DNA of 37,992 bases from Candidatus Poribacteria bacterium WGA-3G. Its GTDB lineage: Bacteria > Poribacteria > WGA-4E > WGA-3G. Under the pieces are notes generated by a model that was not told the DNA's origin, searched no databases, and worked only from the letters and a program-made list of their open reading frames with translations. Within the stretch, counting starts at the first letter, position 1. Every line of letters begins with the position of its first letter. Below are positions 17,301-23,689 of the stretch, piece after piece. Both the position numbers and the translations under genes were made by a program. The stretch covers positions 1 through 37,992 of the forward strand of contig ASZN01000055.1 of the NCBI GenBank assembly GCA_000406005.1, in the 5' to 3' direction.

Positions 17301-18295
17301 ATAACGTCGCACCTTCAATCACTTCCATTACGCCGTCCGGCACTGTTCGCGGTGGGCTTCCAGCCATCTCCGCAAGTGCTAACGACGAATCCGGCGTAGC
17401 AGAAATGAGTATCGTTGTTATAGATAGCGACGGTGAAGAGGTCGATGGTGAAACCCAAGATGATGGCGAAGATAATGTCTCTGGTATCACGAGACTCGAT
17501 TTCAATCCTGAAGCGCCACTTGAAGAAGGGATCTACACGATTGAGGTTCGAGCGACGGATCCATACAGTAACTCCTCTTCAGCGAAAGGGACTTTCACGG
17601 TTGATTTCGATACCGCCGCACCGATCATCACATCGGCATCGCCTGCGAACAACACACGCTTGATGTTTGATGAAGGTGAGGAACGTCGACCCACTATCGC
17701 AATATCCTACGCGGATGCTGAAAGTGGAATTGATGTGGATTCCATCCGGTTCGTTTTCAATGACAACCTGATCACTCTCACACCACAGCAAAAGTCGGCT
17801 TCCCAAGTAACCTATAAACCCGCTCAAGACCTTGAGCCGGGGCAGTATGCGGTTAAGTTGGAAGTGTCTGATAGAGCGAACCAAGAGGGTAATGTCTCTG
17901 ATGATAGTGACGGTGCCCGTGAAGCGAATATGGCTGTTTATCAGTTCACCTTCTCTGTTGAATTGAACGACGGTCCAATATTGGCAGCACGACCCCTCAA
18001 TTACCCGAACCCGTTCAAGGACAATACCCGTATCTCATTCACGCTGGCACGGCAAGCAACTGTTTCCATCGTCATTTATGATGCAACGTTGCGTCCGGTT
18101 CGCGTGCTTGTAGATAATCAGGTACTCGATGCTGGTAACTATACGCGTAAGGATAATGGTTCAGATGCAATCGGTTGGGATGGGACATCAAGCAGTGGTG
18201 AAGATTTAGCTCGAGGTATCTACTTCTGTGAAATCATTGTCGCAGACGGTTTCGAGCCTGAATACGCCATTCTCAAACTTGCACTGACGCGCTAA
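11399..18295 (+). CDS. Giant secreted Ig-like multidomain protein with T9SS-like sorting domain
   Basis: This is a 2298-residue surface or secreted protein. The signal peptide is residues 1-28 (KKRKLVCFLIFTLCVFY...VFGQ). A PPVE-repeat linker spans 137-178. An acidic Ca-binding-like loop, DCNMDGDMDD, lies near 851-860. A module at about 979-1260 is duplicated at about 1261-1558 (shared EANEDGSYTVGG and NGTYMFHA strings). Many Ig/cadherin-like domains follow (VDNTGPMV, SVTFTVD, DTTPPVISSV). The last 100 residues (NYPNPF at 2201, GWDGTSSSGEDLARGIYF) are a FlgD-Ig / T9SS type A-like C-terminal domain, the usual export tag. ATG 11399 has GAGGAGG 8 bases upstream; an in-frame TTG at 11363 is rejected. 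A PorV-like gene follows. It probably acts as an adhesin or S-layer-like surface scaffold. Confidence 0.85.
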   Translation: MKKRKLVCFLIFTLCVFYTSIPNTVFGQEEDASLAEKVFEKYQATLAREDIQAVLPQVLEGLKSPDIQPLLNPGTINLVVGNPDLLTQFVPDIDPQFVELLKTDTELQTMLNDADVQALLQDPAAIDELATLLTAPPPVEPPVEPPVEPPVEPPVEPPVEPPVEPPVEPPIVEPPIVEPPPEKVTPASPFDPITPANESIYGQSRLGGLSLNKFFGRQFLQGIISASDLEGQTVDTLVDLILNQVPSGLLSKNQLASIRYALTSESISIFDNEASQLDFENFGNAITPKPVELGYLDVPNTKYLTRDNLNLYVRVPLPAADIGGVTFMLQDGNGNMHEQVIDVSSETVSHTFQLDESLAATNLPAWPTSTTGLFSGVNLLYSYERLGEYEVKPMTASADAAGGVVWETAVEDIPLGNNVYYYFEVTLYEPVELDILSRSNLLALSQDPPEDPAELLGAIVNATLDPPLEITHWSMPDPRNLQIVERGIVDRLFTPEVNAAIDSFRNLPAIQKIITGQQLTRGDSRDIQRALNRLQLPLLLSANALLGEIEDTRDPMLASVFSVPTIDPESQSLWVANIPTPDNNYYLAATVHDAAGAPLDQIQETFTVDTTAPEAKIAFTPELNATGYWNSEGVFVATAPNPGAAALNVRGMPKYTLDAGESYLLFQEAEMDADGEFQNAWLPLTIESTMASSKILQAALSQNPALLSPYFPDLTDEQILGIIGTVTPDLILGFLTPELIQTEANKFLAQSNIGIQLNEYQSEVIHDILGTTFELIDTLLPVSFDFVPGEGYAMTMPIQGEGMPLAIGDYGIRALGIDTLFNINATAPYERLRIVAPEYDKASVTFAVIGDCNMDGDMDDLFESGAVGDVTIFGNTTENVMLTVTVDQRSAHPAMVTVQYMDAAGAWQNIGELDLDGTEMGSTLTIPWNVADFAELLGGNEMGEVMVQAVATNALQLTDQNPTVGTIKLDAGICPLDPEVIAITVDPATTTNSESGAPQGMLTLNAYTPSRTSTDITSVRLAAKGPQDAEWTIETSEAAENIGGQVLADLLGDLVNTVGPDKPSVNVGSTYRKWTISIDTTELVDTITQGSTDDNQYVVIGYANTEGGEQPPIPGVEAKFSVDNIGPTNIDAVATADGAVEANEDGSYTVGGLVDKYDAAVESPMVTFTIKPVSYMGTYTSVMLVTDAEGVSIGEATETAEGSGVFEITVDVGILADGEYLENGTYMFHAVAVDAEGSEVPETDGAKISVNVENTYRPAPEILAITTDPAAETNPDSGAPKGTVTVNAYSIGEITSPLTDSTRFEIKRQNDDDSAWKDVGEAEEGISVTAEEVQELQHLNVDSLSDIIAVAAGTAAASAEPSLIHRYQTYQKWTLSIDTTDPELGLEDTIDKDSPAARDVSKDDNPYVVRAVAISKADEGETVSPDGVQSTFSLDNVDDVGPLGPTNIVAVADVAGPIEANEDGSYTVGGIVDETVPSPIAILTAQPTADPMTYASANLVQTTEDSAETVAEGEAGVFDLTIDVGMLENGTYMFHALAVDESGNVQTDESPMVTLHVVNFRVSDVTDIAVIAVDGTDVADAPTEPIPLRESVTVSFMVANGSLAAEELSGAVDGSEMPSEGAEDPENTFTLMVEVGSLADGVYTPDGVVTKRNGSVAFPLTTVNVDNTGPMVMIESPTDGEAVDSLPTIHATYHDGAGAGVDGATGSLALARLQPPDAVDVEVDQAELTKDATDLVYTRTEQLAGGAYRVTVEVADSLGNVGSSSQEFAVNGTLPTVAIHSPASGQTFDHGQPLISGEFSGAGSVEVTTLTVNGLIVEPEVEGNRFSYTPETALADGNHTVAVLVTDGDDNTAQTSVTFTVDMPRDTTPPVISSVAPTGVIKDSDPGKLGAVVISAVVTDEQSTVSSVKYSVNGGQLQSIPSGHIAEGKVETAVDYEAHGDGLYTVRLIATSEGGTTEHTWTFTLIVDNVAPSITSITPSGTVRGGLPAISASANDESGVAEMSIVVIDSDGEEVDGETQDDGEDNVSGITRLDFNPEAPLEEGIYTIEVRATDPYSNSSSAKGTFTVDFDTAAPIITSASPANNTRLMFDEGEERRPTIAISYADAESGIDVDSIRFVFNDNLITLTPQQKSASQVTYKPAQDLEPGQYAVKLEVSDRANQEGNVSDDSDGAREANMAVYQFTFSVELNDGPILAARPLNYPNPFKDNTRISFTLARQATVSIVIYDATLRPVRVLVDNQVLDAGNYTRKDNGSDAIGWDGTSSSGEDLARGIYFCEIIVADGFEPEYAILKLALTR
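11807..11932 (+). repeat. Tandem 12-bp repeat coding PPVE
   Basis: Eight identical copies of CCACCGGTTGAA (11807-11902) are followed by two copies of a 15-bp variant, CCACCGATAGTTGAA (11903-11932). They encode (PPVE)x8-(PPIVE)x2, a stiff proline-rich spacer between the N-terminal helical region and the rest of the surface protein. Perfect DNA identity points to recent expansion by slippage or unequal recombination. All units preserve the frame. Confidence 0.95.
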
Positions 18296-18313
18296 GTAAA
18301 TGGCAGTCCGTAT

Positions 18314-18347
18314 ATCGGGAATTGGACACACCCGTCCAGTTCCCGAT
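18314..18347 (+). terminator. Long intercistronic hairpin
   Basis: ATCGGGAATTGGAC (18314-18327) pairs over 14 positions with GTCCAGTTCCCGAT (18334-18347), with one G-U pair and a 6-base loop. TCTTTT follows only after 10 bases, so it is either a partial terminator or an mRNA-stabilising element. It would lower expression of the PorV-like gene relative to the giant cargo gene, or protect either mRNA end. Confidence 0.6.
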
Positions 18348-18371
18348 GTGGACAGTCTTTTGGAGGATATA

Positions 18372-19370
18372 ATGTTAATAACAGAGCAAATTGCTAAGTG
18401 GGTTGCCAAAAAATACCCAAAATTGCTATGCGGTGTAATACCACTTTTCTTACTTATCCTAATGGTGACGCCGGTCAGTTATGCTGGAGTGGATGCTATG
18501 CCACATCTGCGACTTGGTGCCGGGGCACGCTCAATCGGTTTAGCCGGGGCATTCACGGCAATCGCCGATGATGCCACCGCAACAGTCTGGAACCCAGCAG
18601 GACTCGGATCCACAGCGGATCTAAGCCTCAACTTCTCGACCCAGCGGCTCGATCTTGATAGAAGCCACAATTTCATCGCGTTAACAAAAGCACTCGGTTC
18701 AGCCGGTTCTATCGGAATCGCTGTCACAAACGCTGGCGTTAGTGGTATCCAGCAGTATGATGCCAATGAAAATTACGGCGGCGAATTCGACTACAGCGCG
18801 AACGCCTACTCCCTCTCTTACGGCATCGGTCTCGGAAACTTCAGCGTCGGTCTAACCGGTCGCATGTTGGCTGATAACTTCGGCTTGGAAAGCGTCGAAA
18901 ACCAGAGCGGATTTGGTGGCGTAGATGTCGGTTTGATGGGGCACGCCTTGCATATAGATGTCGGTGAAGAACAGGTTCCGACCTTCCATTACGGCGTTGT
19001 TGCTAAATATCTCGGGGCATCCCTCGGCGATGACACTGTTCCAATGGTCGTTAACCTCGGCTTGGCTTACAACCTCTATATCGGGAACGTCGTCACATTC
19101 GCAGCGGATCTCGAGCAAGAGTTCGTCAATCTCGACGAGAGTGCCACGAGCCTACGACTCGGTGCTGAGTACACGATTGTCAATTATAAATCCACCGCCT
19201 TCTCCATTCGTGGCGGAGTCAGAGCATCACGCGACGCACAGAACCTCTTTGGTGGTTTTGGTGTAAACATAGGTGGGCTGCAGCTCGATTATGCTATCCA
19301 AGATGGCATGGCGATCGAAATCAACGGCGTCGGATCAACTCACTATGCTTCCCTCTCTTACATGTTTTAA
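18372..19370 (+). CDS. PorV/PorQ-like outer-membrane beta-barrel protein
   Basis: The 332-residue precursor has a long signal peptide (1-38, ending VSYA). The mature start, MPHLRLGAGARSIGLAGAFTAIADDATATVWNPAG (written here only to show its glycine/alanine pattern in parts), matches the PorV/PorQ family opening: LGAGARS-GLAGAF, IADDATA and WNPAGL. Alternating amphipathic strands and a terminal aromatic (SLSYMF) fit a barrel. PorV of the type IX system carries cargo at the outer membrane and binds the C-terminal signal. This gene sits directly after a cargo-like gene with a T9SS-type tail, which supports the pairing. ATG 18372 has GGAGG 5 bases before it; a longer in-frame start at 18300 would put coding through the hairpin and is rejected. 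Confidence 0.82.
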   Translation: MLITEQIAKWVAKKYPKLLCGVIPLFLLILMVTPVSYAGVDAMPHLRLGAGARSIGLAGAFTAIADDATATVWNPAGLGSTADLSLNFSTQRLDLDRSHNFIALTKALGSAGSIGIAVTNAGVSGIQQYDANENYGGEFDYSANAYSLSYGIGLGNFSVGLTGRMLADNFGLESVENQSGFGGVDVGLMGHALHIDVGEEQVPTFHYGVVAKYLGASLGDDTVPMVVNLGLAYNLYIGNVVTFAADLEQEFVNLDESATSLRLGAEYTIVNYKSTAFSIRGGVRASRDAQNLFGGFGVNIGGLQLDYAIQDGMAIEINGVGSTHYASLSYMF

Positions 19371-19382
19371 AGGAGATTATTT

Positions 19383-20246
19383 ATGAAAATTATAAGAGGC
19401 ACTCTGAAGTTGGCACTGATTCTGTATGTCTGCGCAGCACTCAGTGGCGTTTACGTCTTGTCCGCATCCGCACGGATCACACCGCACGCGGATGATGAGG
19501 AAACGATGCTCATCACTATTGAGAAAGGTGATACCTTATGGGACCTCTGCCAAGAGCATCTCAAAGACCCACTCCGCTGGCGTGAACTGAGTAAGTACAA
19601 CGACTTTACCAATCCACACCTCATCTACCCCGGCGAAAAATTGCGTATTCCGCTCGCGATGGCAAAAGATGTCGTCGAAATTGCTGAAGCAGACCTCGCA
19701 CAGCAGCAGGAAGAACTCCAGAACCTGAAGGCTGAACTCGCTGAATCCGAAGCAACACGGGATAGACTTGAAGCAGAAATTAAAGCACTCAATGAGAGTA
19801 TGGCTGAACTCCAGGCACAACTCAAAGCCCTTGAGGATAGTCTGAAATCACAAGAAAAATTGATGGCGGCGGTGAAAGACTCCGGTGATGAAGTCTCCTC
19901 CGGCATCAAAAAAGCTCTTGAAGCGAATAAGGCTGCTCTCCTTGACAAAATCGCTCACCTTGATGAGCACCTTGAAGCAGTAGATTCAATGCTTGAAGAA
20001 CAACAGATGAAAGCTGCTGAAACACAGACGCTTATTGAAGCTATCCAAGCGGACGTGAAGATGCTTTTAACACAGGTTGAAGCCAACCAAAAAGCGATCA
20101 ACGAAGTCAAGATGATCCTTGAAAATGCCAAAGGTGTACACGAAGAAATTTCTACATCCAAACGCGCTTTGGTCTTCCTGACAACAGTCGCAGCAGGTAT
20201 CGGCTGGTTCGCTCTAAATGCCATCGGTGGACGCAGCGGCGAATAA
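19383..20246 (+). CDS. LysM domain protein with long coiled coil and C-terminal membrane segment
   Basis: The 287-residue protein has a signal or anchor segment (about 5-30) and a LysM peptidoglycan-binding domain at about 43-90 (ITIEKGDTLWDLCQ, NPHLIYPGEKLRIP). A heptad-rich coiled coil spans about 95-260 (LQNLKAELAESEATRDRLEAEI and on), ending in a hydrophobic C-terminal segment at about 262-281. That design could tie peptidoglycan to a membrane or to a partner across the periplasm. AAAGGAG lies 8 bases before the ATG, and the gap to the barrel gene is 12 bases. A terminator follows, so it is the last gene of the surface cassette. It may be the periplasmic support of the export barrel; that is inference. 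Confidence 0.88.
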   Translation: MKIIRGTLKLALILYVCAALSGVYVLSASARITPHADDEETMLITIEKGDTLWDLCQEHLKDPLRWRELSKYNDFTNPHLIYPGEKLRIPLAMAKDVVEIAEADLAQQQEELQNLKAELAESEATRDRLEAEIKALNESMAELQAQLKALEDSLKSQEKLMAAVKDSGDEVSSGIKKALEANKAALLDKIAHLDEHLEAVDSMLEEQQMKAAETQTLIEAIQADVKMLLTQVEANQKAINEVKMILENAKGVHEEISTSKRALVFLTTVAAGIGWFALNAIGGRSGE

Positions 20247-20268
20247 ATCAATACGCATCGCCTTTGAG

Positions 20269-20304
20269 GCAGGGAAGGTGTTTCAACACCTCCCTGCTTT
20301 TTTT
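20269..20304 (+). terminator. Intrinsic terminator of the surface cassette
   Basis: GCAGGGAAGGTG pairs with CACCTCCCTGC with one bulged A and a TTTCAA loop, followed by seven T residues (20298-20304). It closes the giant protein/PorV-like/LysM unit. Confidence 0.9.
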
Positions 20305-20309
20305 ATATT

Positions 20310-20903
20310 ATGTCGTCAAATACCTCCAAATACCCTCTGCAACCCCCATTCACGCAGGCAATCGCACTCTATGGCGATAGAACCGGAAGTAAAGGCACTT
20401 TTAAATTTGCCGGTTTTGCCTGGATACACAGCACGAAAGTTATACTCGTGCAAGGCAACGTACATAACCTAAACAATGCCTCTGAGTGGCGCTGTTTGTT
20501 ACGACTTATCACACTCGCACATCGCCTCAAAAAGCCTATCATTTTCTGGAACCTGCCTGTCGCACATATCGCAGCGATACAACGGCGGACCTCCTTAGCC
20601 GCCGCACAGACAATACAAAAAACCGAATTGGCACTGCTAAGACTGCCGTATCCTATCATTGCTGTTTTTGATGAAAACTGTGGTATTGACTATACTACAT
20701 TGGAAATCGTATGGAGTGATGGAATTGTAATGCCAGCATTATTGGAGACACAATTTTCAGAACAGAAGAAGGTCAGGATAGCACAGCGTTCAACTGACGT
20801 TGCCTCGGCAATCTTGGAACTCTTAAATCAAGCCGAGGCGATCTCTGCTACAGAATTGGTCGAAAATAGACGAAAATCCATACGCTTCTCCGCTACAAGT
20901 TGA
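20310..20903 (+). CDS. Degenerate acetyl-CoA carboxylase AccA-like protein
   Basis: The 197 residues look like a shortened carboxyltransferase (crotonase-fold) subunit. ALYGDRTGSKGTFKFAGFAW recalls the GDR...GG segment of AccA; LRLITLAHRLKKPIIFW recalls its MKLAEKFGLPV strand-helix; and LALLRLPYPIIAVFDENCG sits where AccA has the PIIAVVIGEGGSGGA segment. The GGSGGA oxyanion-hole glycines are missing, so classical carboxyltransferase activity is unlikely. It might be a pseudoenzyme or regulatory subunit. It begins just after a terminator, with a weak ribosome site, and ends 27 bases before a phospholipid synthase. The AccA resemblance is by pattern, not alignment, and the call is tentative. 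Confidence 0.55.
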   Translation: MSSNTSKYPLQPPFTQAIALYGDRTGSKGTFKFAGFAWIHSTKVILVQGNVHNLNNASEWRCLLRLITLAHRLKKPIIFWNLPVAHIAAIQRRTSLAAAQTIQKTELALLRLPYPIIAVFDENCGIDYTTLEIVWSDGIVMPALLETQFSEQKKVRIAQRSTDVASAILELLNQAEAISATELVENRRKSIRFSATS

Positions 20904-20929
20904 TCCACACAGGATTAGGAGACATCGCA

Positions 20930-21553
20930 GTGTTTGAAGCAAAATTAAAACCTCGACTTGAGACACTCCTGTCTGCTATTGCCACTAAAATGGTTGCCAT
21001 AGGTATTACGGCAAATATGGTAACACTTTTCGGATTCTTCGTGAACCTTATAGCGACCTTTTACTTCGCAACAGGACACCTCATCACAGGCGGTATTCTT
21101 ATTCTATTTGGCGGAAGTTTTGATATGATAGACGGCGCGGTCGCACGTGCCCAGAGCAGCTTGCGTTTATCCGGCGCGCTTTTAGACTCTGTTATTGATC
21201 GATACTCCGAAGGTTTTCTCTTTCTCGGCGCGCTTATCTATTTTTACAACTTGGAAAGCCTGTTAGGGGTAATTTTGGCTTTTGCGGCATGGTTCGGGTC
21301 AATACTTGTCAGCTATGTCAGGGCGAGAGCGGAAGGACTTCAAATTACTTGTACGGTCGGACTCATGCAACGACCCGAACGTATTATCTTACTCGGAACA
21401 GGGACACTCATTCAAGGGATACTCTGGGACAAATTTCCGATGATCCAAAGCACCGGACTGATTTTGCTCTGTACGCTCGGTATACTTACGTTCACCTCAC
21501 ACGTTACTGCCGTCCACCGTCTGATTTTCTCTTATCACGAACTCAATCACTAA
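20930..21553 (+). CDS. CDP-alcohol phosphatidyltransferase
   Basis: This is a membrane enzyme that joins a CDP-linked lipid to an alcohol in phospholipid head-group synthesis. The full catalytic motif is present: D65, D68-G-x2-A-R73, G82, D86 and D90 (DMIDGAVARAQ...GALLDSVID). About six membrane segments follow. The 207-residue form starts at GTG 20930 with AGGAG at 8 bases; a TTG overlapping the previous stop is a weaker alternative. The overall size resembles PIS or archaetidylinositol-phosphate-synthase-like members, but the acceptor alcohol cannot be told. It lies 27 bases after the AccA-like gene and converges with the TauE gene, overlapping by four bases. Confidence 0.9.
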   Translation: MFEAKLKPRLETLLSAIATKMVAIGITANMVTLFGFFVNLIATFYFATGHLITGGILILFGGSFDMIDGAVARAQSSLRLSGALLDSVIDRYSEGFLFLGALIYFYNLESLLGVILAFAAWFGSILVSYVRARAEGLQITCTVGLMQRPERIILLGTGTLIQGILWDKFPMIQSTGLILLCTLGILTFTSHVTAVHRLIFSYHELNH

Positions 21554-22344
21554 CCGAGCCCAAGAAGCGATTTAATATCTAAATTAAAGGGCTCTAACGC
21601 AAGGTTCGTCGCAAAAACAAGCACGGTTACAACGAGAACCACTTTAATCCATTTATCGCCTTTTTCGACTGCCCAATGGCTACCAATCCAGGCACCGGTA
21701 GCATTCCCTATCGCTAACGTCGCACCTAAAGTCCAATCAACCTGCTTGTCTAAAATAAAAGCACCAAGCGCAACCACGGTATAACAGAAGATAACAAAAA
21801 CTTTAATCGCATTCGTCCGAACGAGATCAATGCCTGTCAAAAGTCGCAGTGCCGTTATAACAAGCAACCCCACACCTGCTTGAATGAAACCTCCGTAAAT
21901 CCCGATAAAGAAGAATACAACCATCGCAATGACTTTAGAGCCTGTACCGCTGCTTTCTATCCTATCCTTTAACTTCGCAGTTGGGTTCAGCAGTGTTAAA
22001 GTTAGCATAATAAGCATCACGGCTGCGAGAATAAATTGAAAGAGCGCGGCACCCGTACCGATCGCAATTTTGGCACCTATCCACGCCCCGATAGCTGCAG
22101 GGACAGCGAGTAGGATACCATACCGAAAATCAGAAACCCCTTTACGCCGGAATCCGATAATGGCGCTGATGTTTTGAAAAAAAATAGCAATCCGGTTTGT
22201 GCCGTTTGCTAATGTCGGATCGGAAGTAAGGAAAATCAACATCGGCAGTGCCAGCAACGAGCCGCCAGCAGCAACCGTATTTATGAAACCAGCGCAGATA
22301 CCTGTGCCAAAGAGTAAAACTGTATGCAACAGATTAAATTCCAC
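21550..22344 (-). CDS. TauE/SafE family sulfite/anion exporter
   Basis: The 264-residue integral membrane protein has the TauE/SafE pattern: GTGICAGFINTVAAGGSLLALPML in segment 1, GTNRIAIF after it and GFIQAGVGLLVITALRLLTG in the second repeat, with about eight spans. Members export sulfite or sulfoacetate or transport other anions. GTG 22344 is chosen because it lies 7 bases after the stop of the preceding gene, with AGGAG 14 bases upstream; longer in-frame starts would overlap that gene. The neighbouring core-MetE and PhyH genes point to sulfur or C1 metabolism. Confidence 0.88.
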   Translation of the reverse strand: MEFNLLHTVLLFGTGICAGFINTVAAGGSLLALPMLIFLTSDPTLANGTNRIAIFFQNISAIIGFRRKGVSDFRYGILLAVPAAIGAWIGAKIAIGTGAALFQFILAAVMLIMLTLTLLNPTAKLKDRIESSGTGSKVIAMVVFFFIGIYGGFIQAGVGLLVITALRLLTGIDLVRTNAIKVFVIFCYTVVALGAFILDKQVDWTLGATLAIGNATGAWIGSHWAVEKGDKWIKVVLVVTVLVFATNLALEPFNLDIKSLLGLG

Positions 22345-22351
22345 TTGTGTT

Positions 22352-22633
22352 TTATGATCTCCTTTTTTTCGATGAATCGGAGGGGCCCTGGCGATATTTC
22401 GCAACCCCGATTGAGACGATAGCCGTAAGGTTTCCTACGATAATAGCACTTCCGAACGCCGTCAGTACCAAAAAGCCTCCGACCTGAAGGATTCCGTCTC
22501 CAAACGGACAGTGCCAATTTAAAACGAAAATAGCGACACAAGGAATCAATAAACCGAGGACAAAACCTACGCCTGCAGCGTTACCAGCGATATTCTGCAA
22601 TTTTCTCAATGCCGGCAGTCGAACTTCAAACAT
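22352..22633 (-). CDS. Small membrane protein, unknown
   Basis: This 93-residue protein has a short N-terminal amphipathic stretch, hydrophobic segments at about 21-38 and 50-76, and a basic tail (SSKKRRS). A CP pair near residue 43 (HCPFGDGI) faces one side. I recognise no family. It lies 32 bases after the core-MetE gene and 7 bases before the TauE/SafE gene, so it may be a partner of the transporter. GAGAGAATAGAG precedes the ATG. Confidence 0.7.
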   Translation of the reverse strand: MFEVRLPALRKLQNIAGNAAGVGFVLGLLIPCVAIFVLNWHCPFGDGILQVGGFLVLTAFGSAIIVGNLTAIVSIGVAKYRQGPSDSSKKRRS

Positions 22634-22665
22634 CTCTATTCTCTCTTTGCGGTGCCTATGTTCCG

Positions 22666-23679
22666 TTAGGTGAGACCCAAATACTTGTCCCTGCCTTGTA
22701 CGAGTGCCTCTATCTTCCTATCTACCACAGAACGTTGAAGCATCCAGAAGCCGCAGTCCGGATGTACCCAGCCGATGCGTCCAGTACCTACCACCTTTTC
22801 GGCTTTTTCTATACGAACGGCTACGTCGTCCGGAGTCTCAACTGGATTAACCTTGACATCAATAACACCGATGCCGAGGACAATGTTTGATGTAACTGCC
22901 TTAAGTGCCTCAAGGTCTTCTGATGGACGGTGTTGCAGTTCCAGAACGAGATGGTCGCACCGGAGTGTATTCAGGAAGTCAATGAGAGCCTCCCATCCGC
23001 CCTTTTGAATCACTTGTCCACCGTAGTTACCGAAGCAGAAATGGACGGCTTTCTCTCCTTCAAACGCGTCAAGAACGATATTGATCGCTTCGGCAGCACG
23101 CGGCGCATCTTGCGGGTTCCCCGGTATGTTTGCCTCGTCAATTTGGAGACAGGCACAGTCTAAATCTCGTACCTGTCCTGCTAAGACCTCTGCCAAAGCA
23201 GTCAGCAGGGAATCAAAGTCGCCGTAATATGTATCCAACAGTGTCCGGGCGAGCATGTACGGACTTGTCACCGTAAATTTGATATGATTACCAGCAACAC
23301 GCACCGCACGCTCACAATCGGAAACAAGGTTTAGTGTTCCTTCCCCTAATGCACCCTCAACGATACCGGCAGGTTTCGCCCGAAACTGCATCGTCTGCAT
23401 CTGCCTGAATTCGTGCCACTCCTGCCTACCTACCTCCGCACGGATACCTGAGAGCGGACGGATAAAATAATCGATCATGCCGTTAGTATCCGGATGGTTC
23501 GGATCGAAGCGGTAAAGTTCGCCATCTGTCGGTAGGTCAATACCGCGTTGCCGTTGGATATCCACAACAACCCGTGTCGCATCCAGAAGCGATTGTTCTG
23601 TGGGCATCGATAAAAGCCACGCCGGAACAGGGTAGGAACCGACCGTTGTGGTTAAAATTTCTGGTTTTTTTCTTAGCAT
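22666..23679 (-). CDS. Core MetE-like methyltransferase (cobalamin-independent methionine synthase C-terminal type)
   Basis: The 337 residues correspond only to the catalytic C-terminal barrel of MetE. All four zinc ligands seem present: H213 and C215 (VHFCFGNYGG), E247 (LVLELQ) and C309 (HPDCGFW). GVIDVKVNPVETPDDVAVRIEKA is the classical MetE segment. Stand-alone core enzymes of this kind transfer a methyl group to homocysteine or other thiols from donors other than folate polyglutamate. ATG 23679 is preferred over a TTG at 23736 that would overlap the lipoprotein gene. It lies 10 bases after the lipoprotein gene. The neighbouring TauE gene hints at organosulfur use; the methyl donor and acceptor are unknown. 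Confidence 0.88.
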   Translation of the reverse strand: MLRKKPEILTTTVGSYPVPAWLLSMPTEQSLLDATRVVVDIQRQRGIDLPTDGELYRFDPNHPDTNGMIDYFIRPLSGIRAEVGRQEWHEFRQMQTMQFRAKPAGIVEGALGEGTLNLVSDCERAVRVAGNHIKFTVTSPYMLARTLLDTYYGDFDSLLTALAEVLAGQVRDLDCACLQIDEANIPGNPQDAPRAAEAINIVLDAFEGEKAVHFCFGNYGGQVIQKGGWEALIDFLNTLRCDHLVLELQHRPSEDLEALKAVTSNIVLGIGVIDVKVNPVETPDDVAVRIEKAEKVVGTGRIGWVHPDCGFWMLQRSVVDRKIEALVQGRDKYLGLT

Positions 23680-23689
23680 ATTTACTGAT

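Noticed and set aside
18300..18371. N-terminal extension of the barrel protein
   Set aside because: It is translated through a 14-bp hairpin, lacks a ribosome site, and ATG 18372 has GGAGG and a signal peptide right after.
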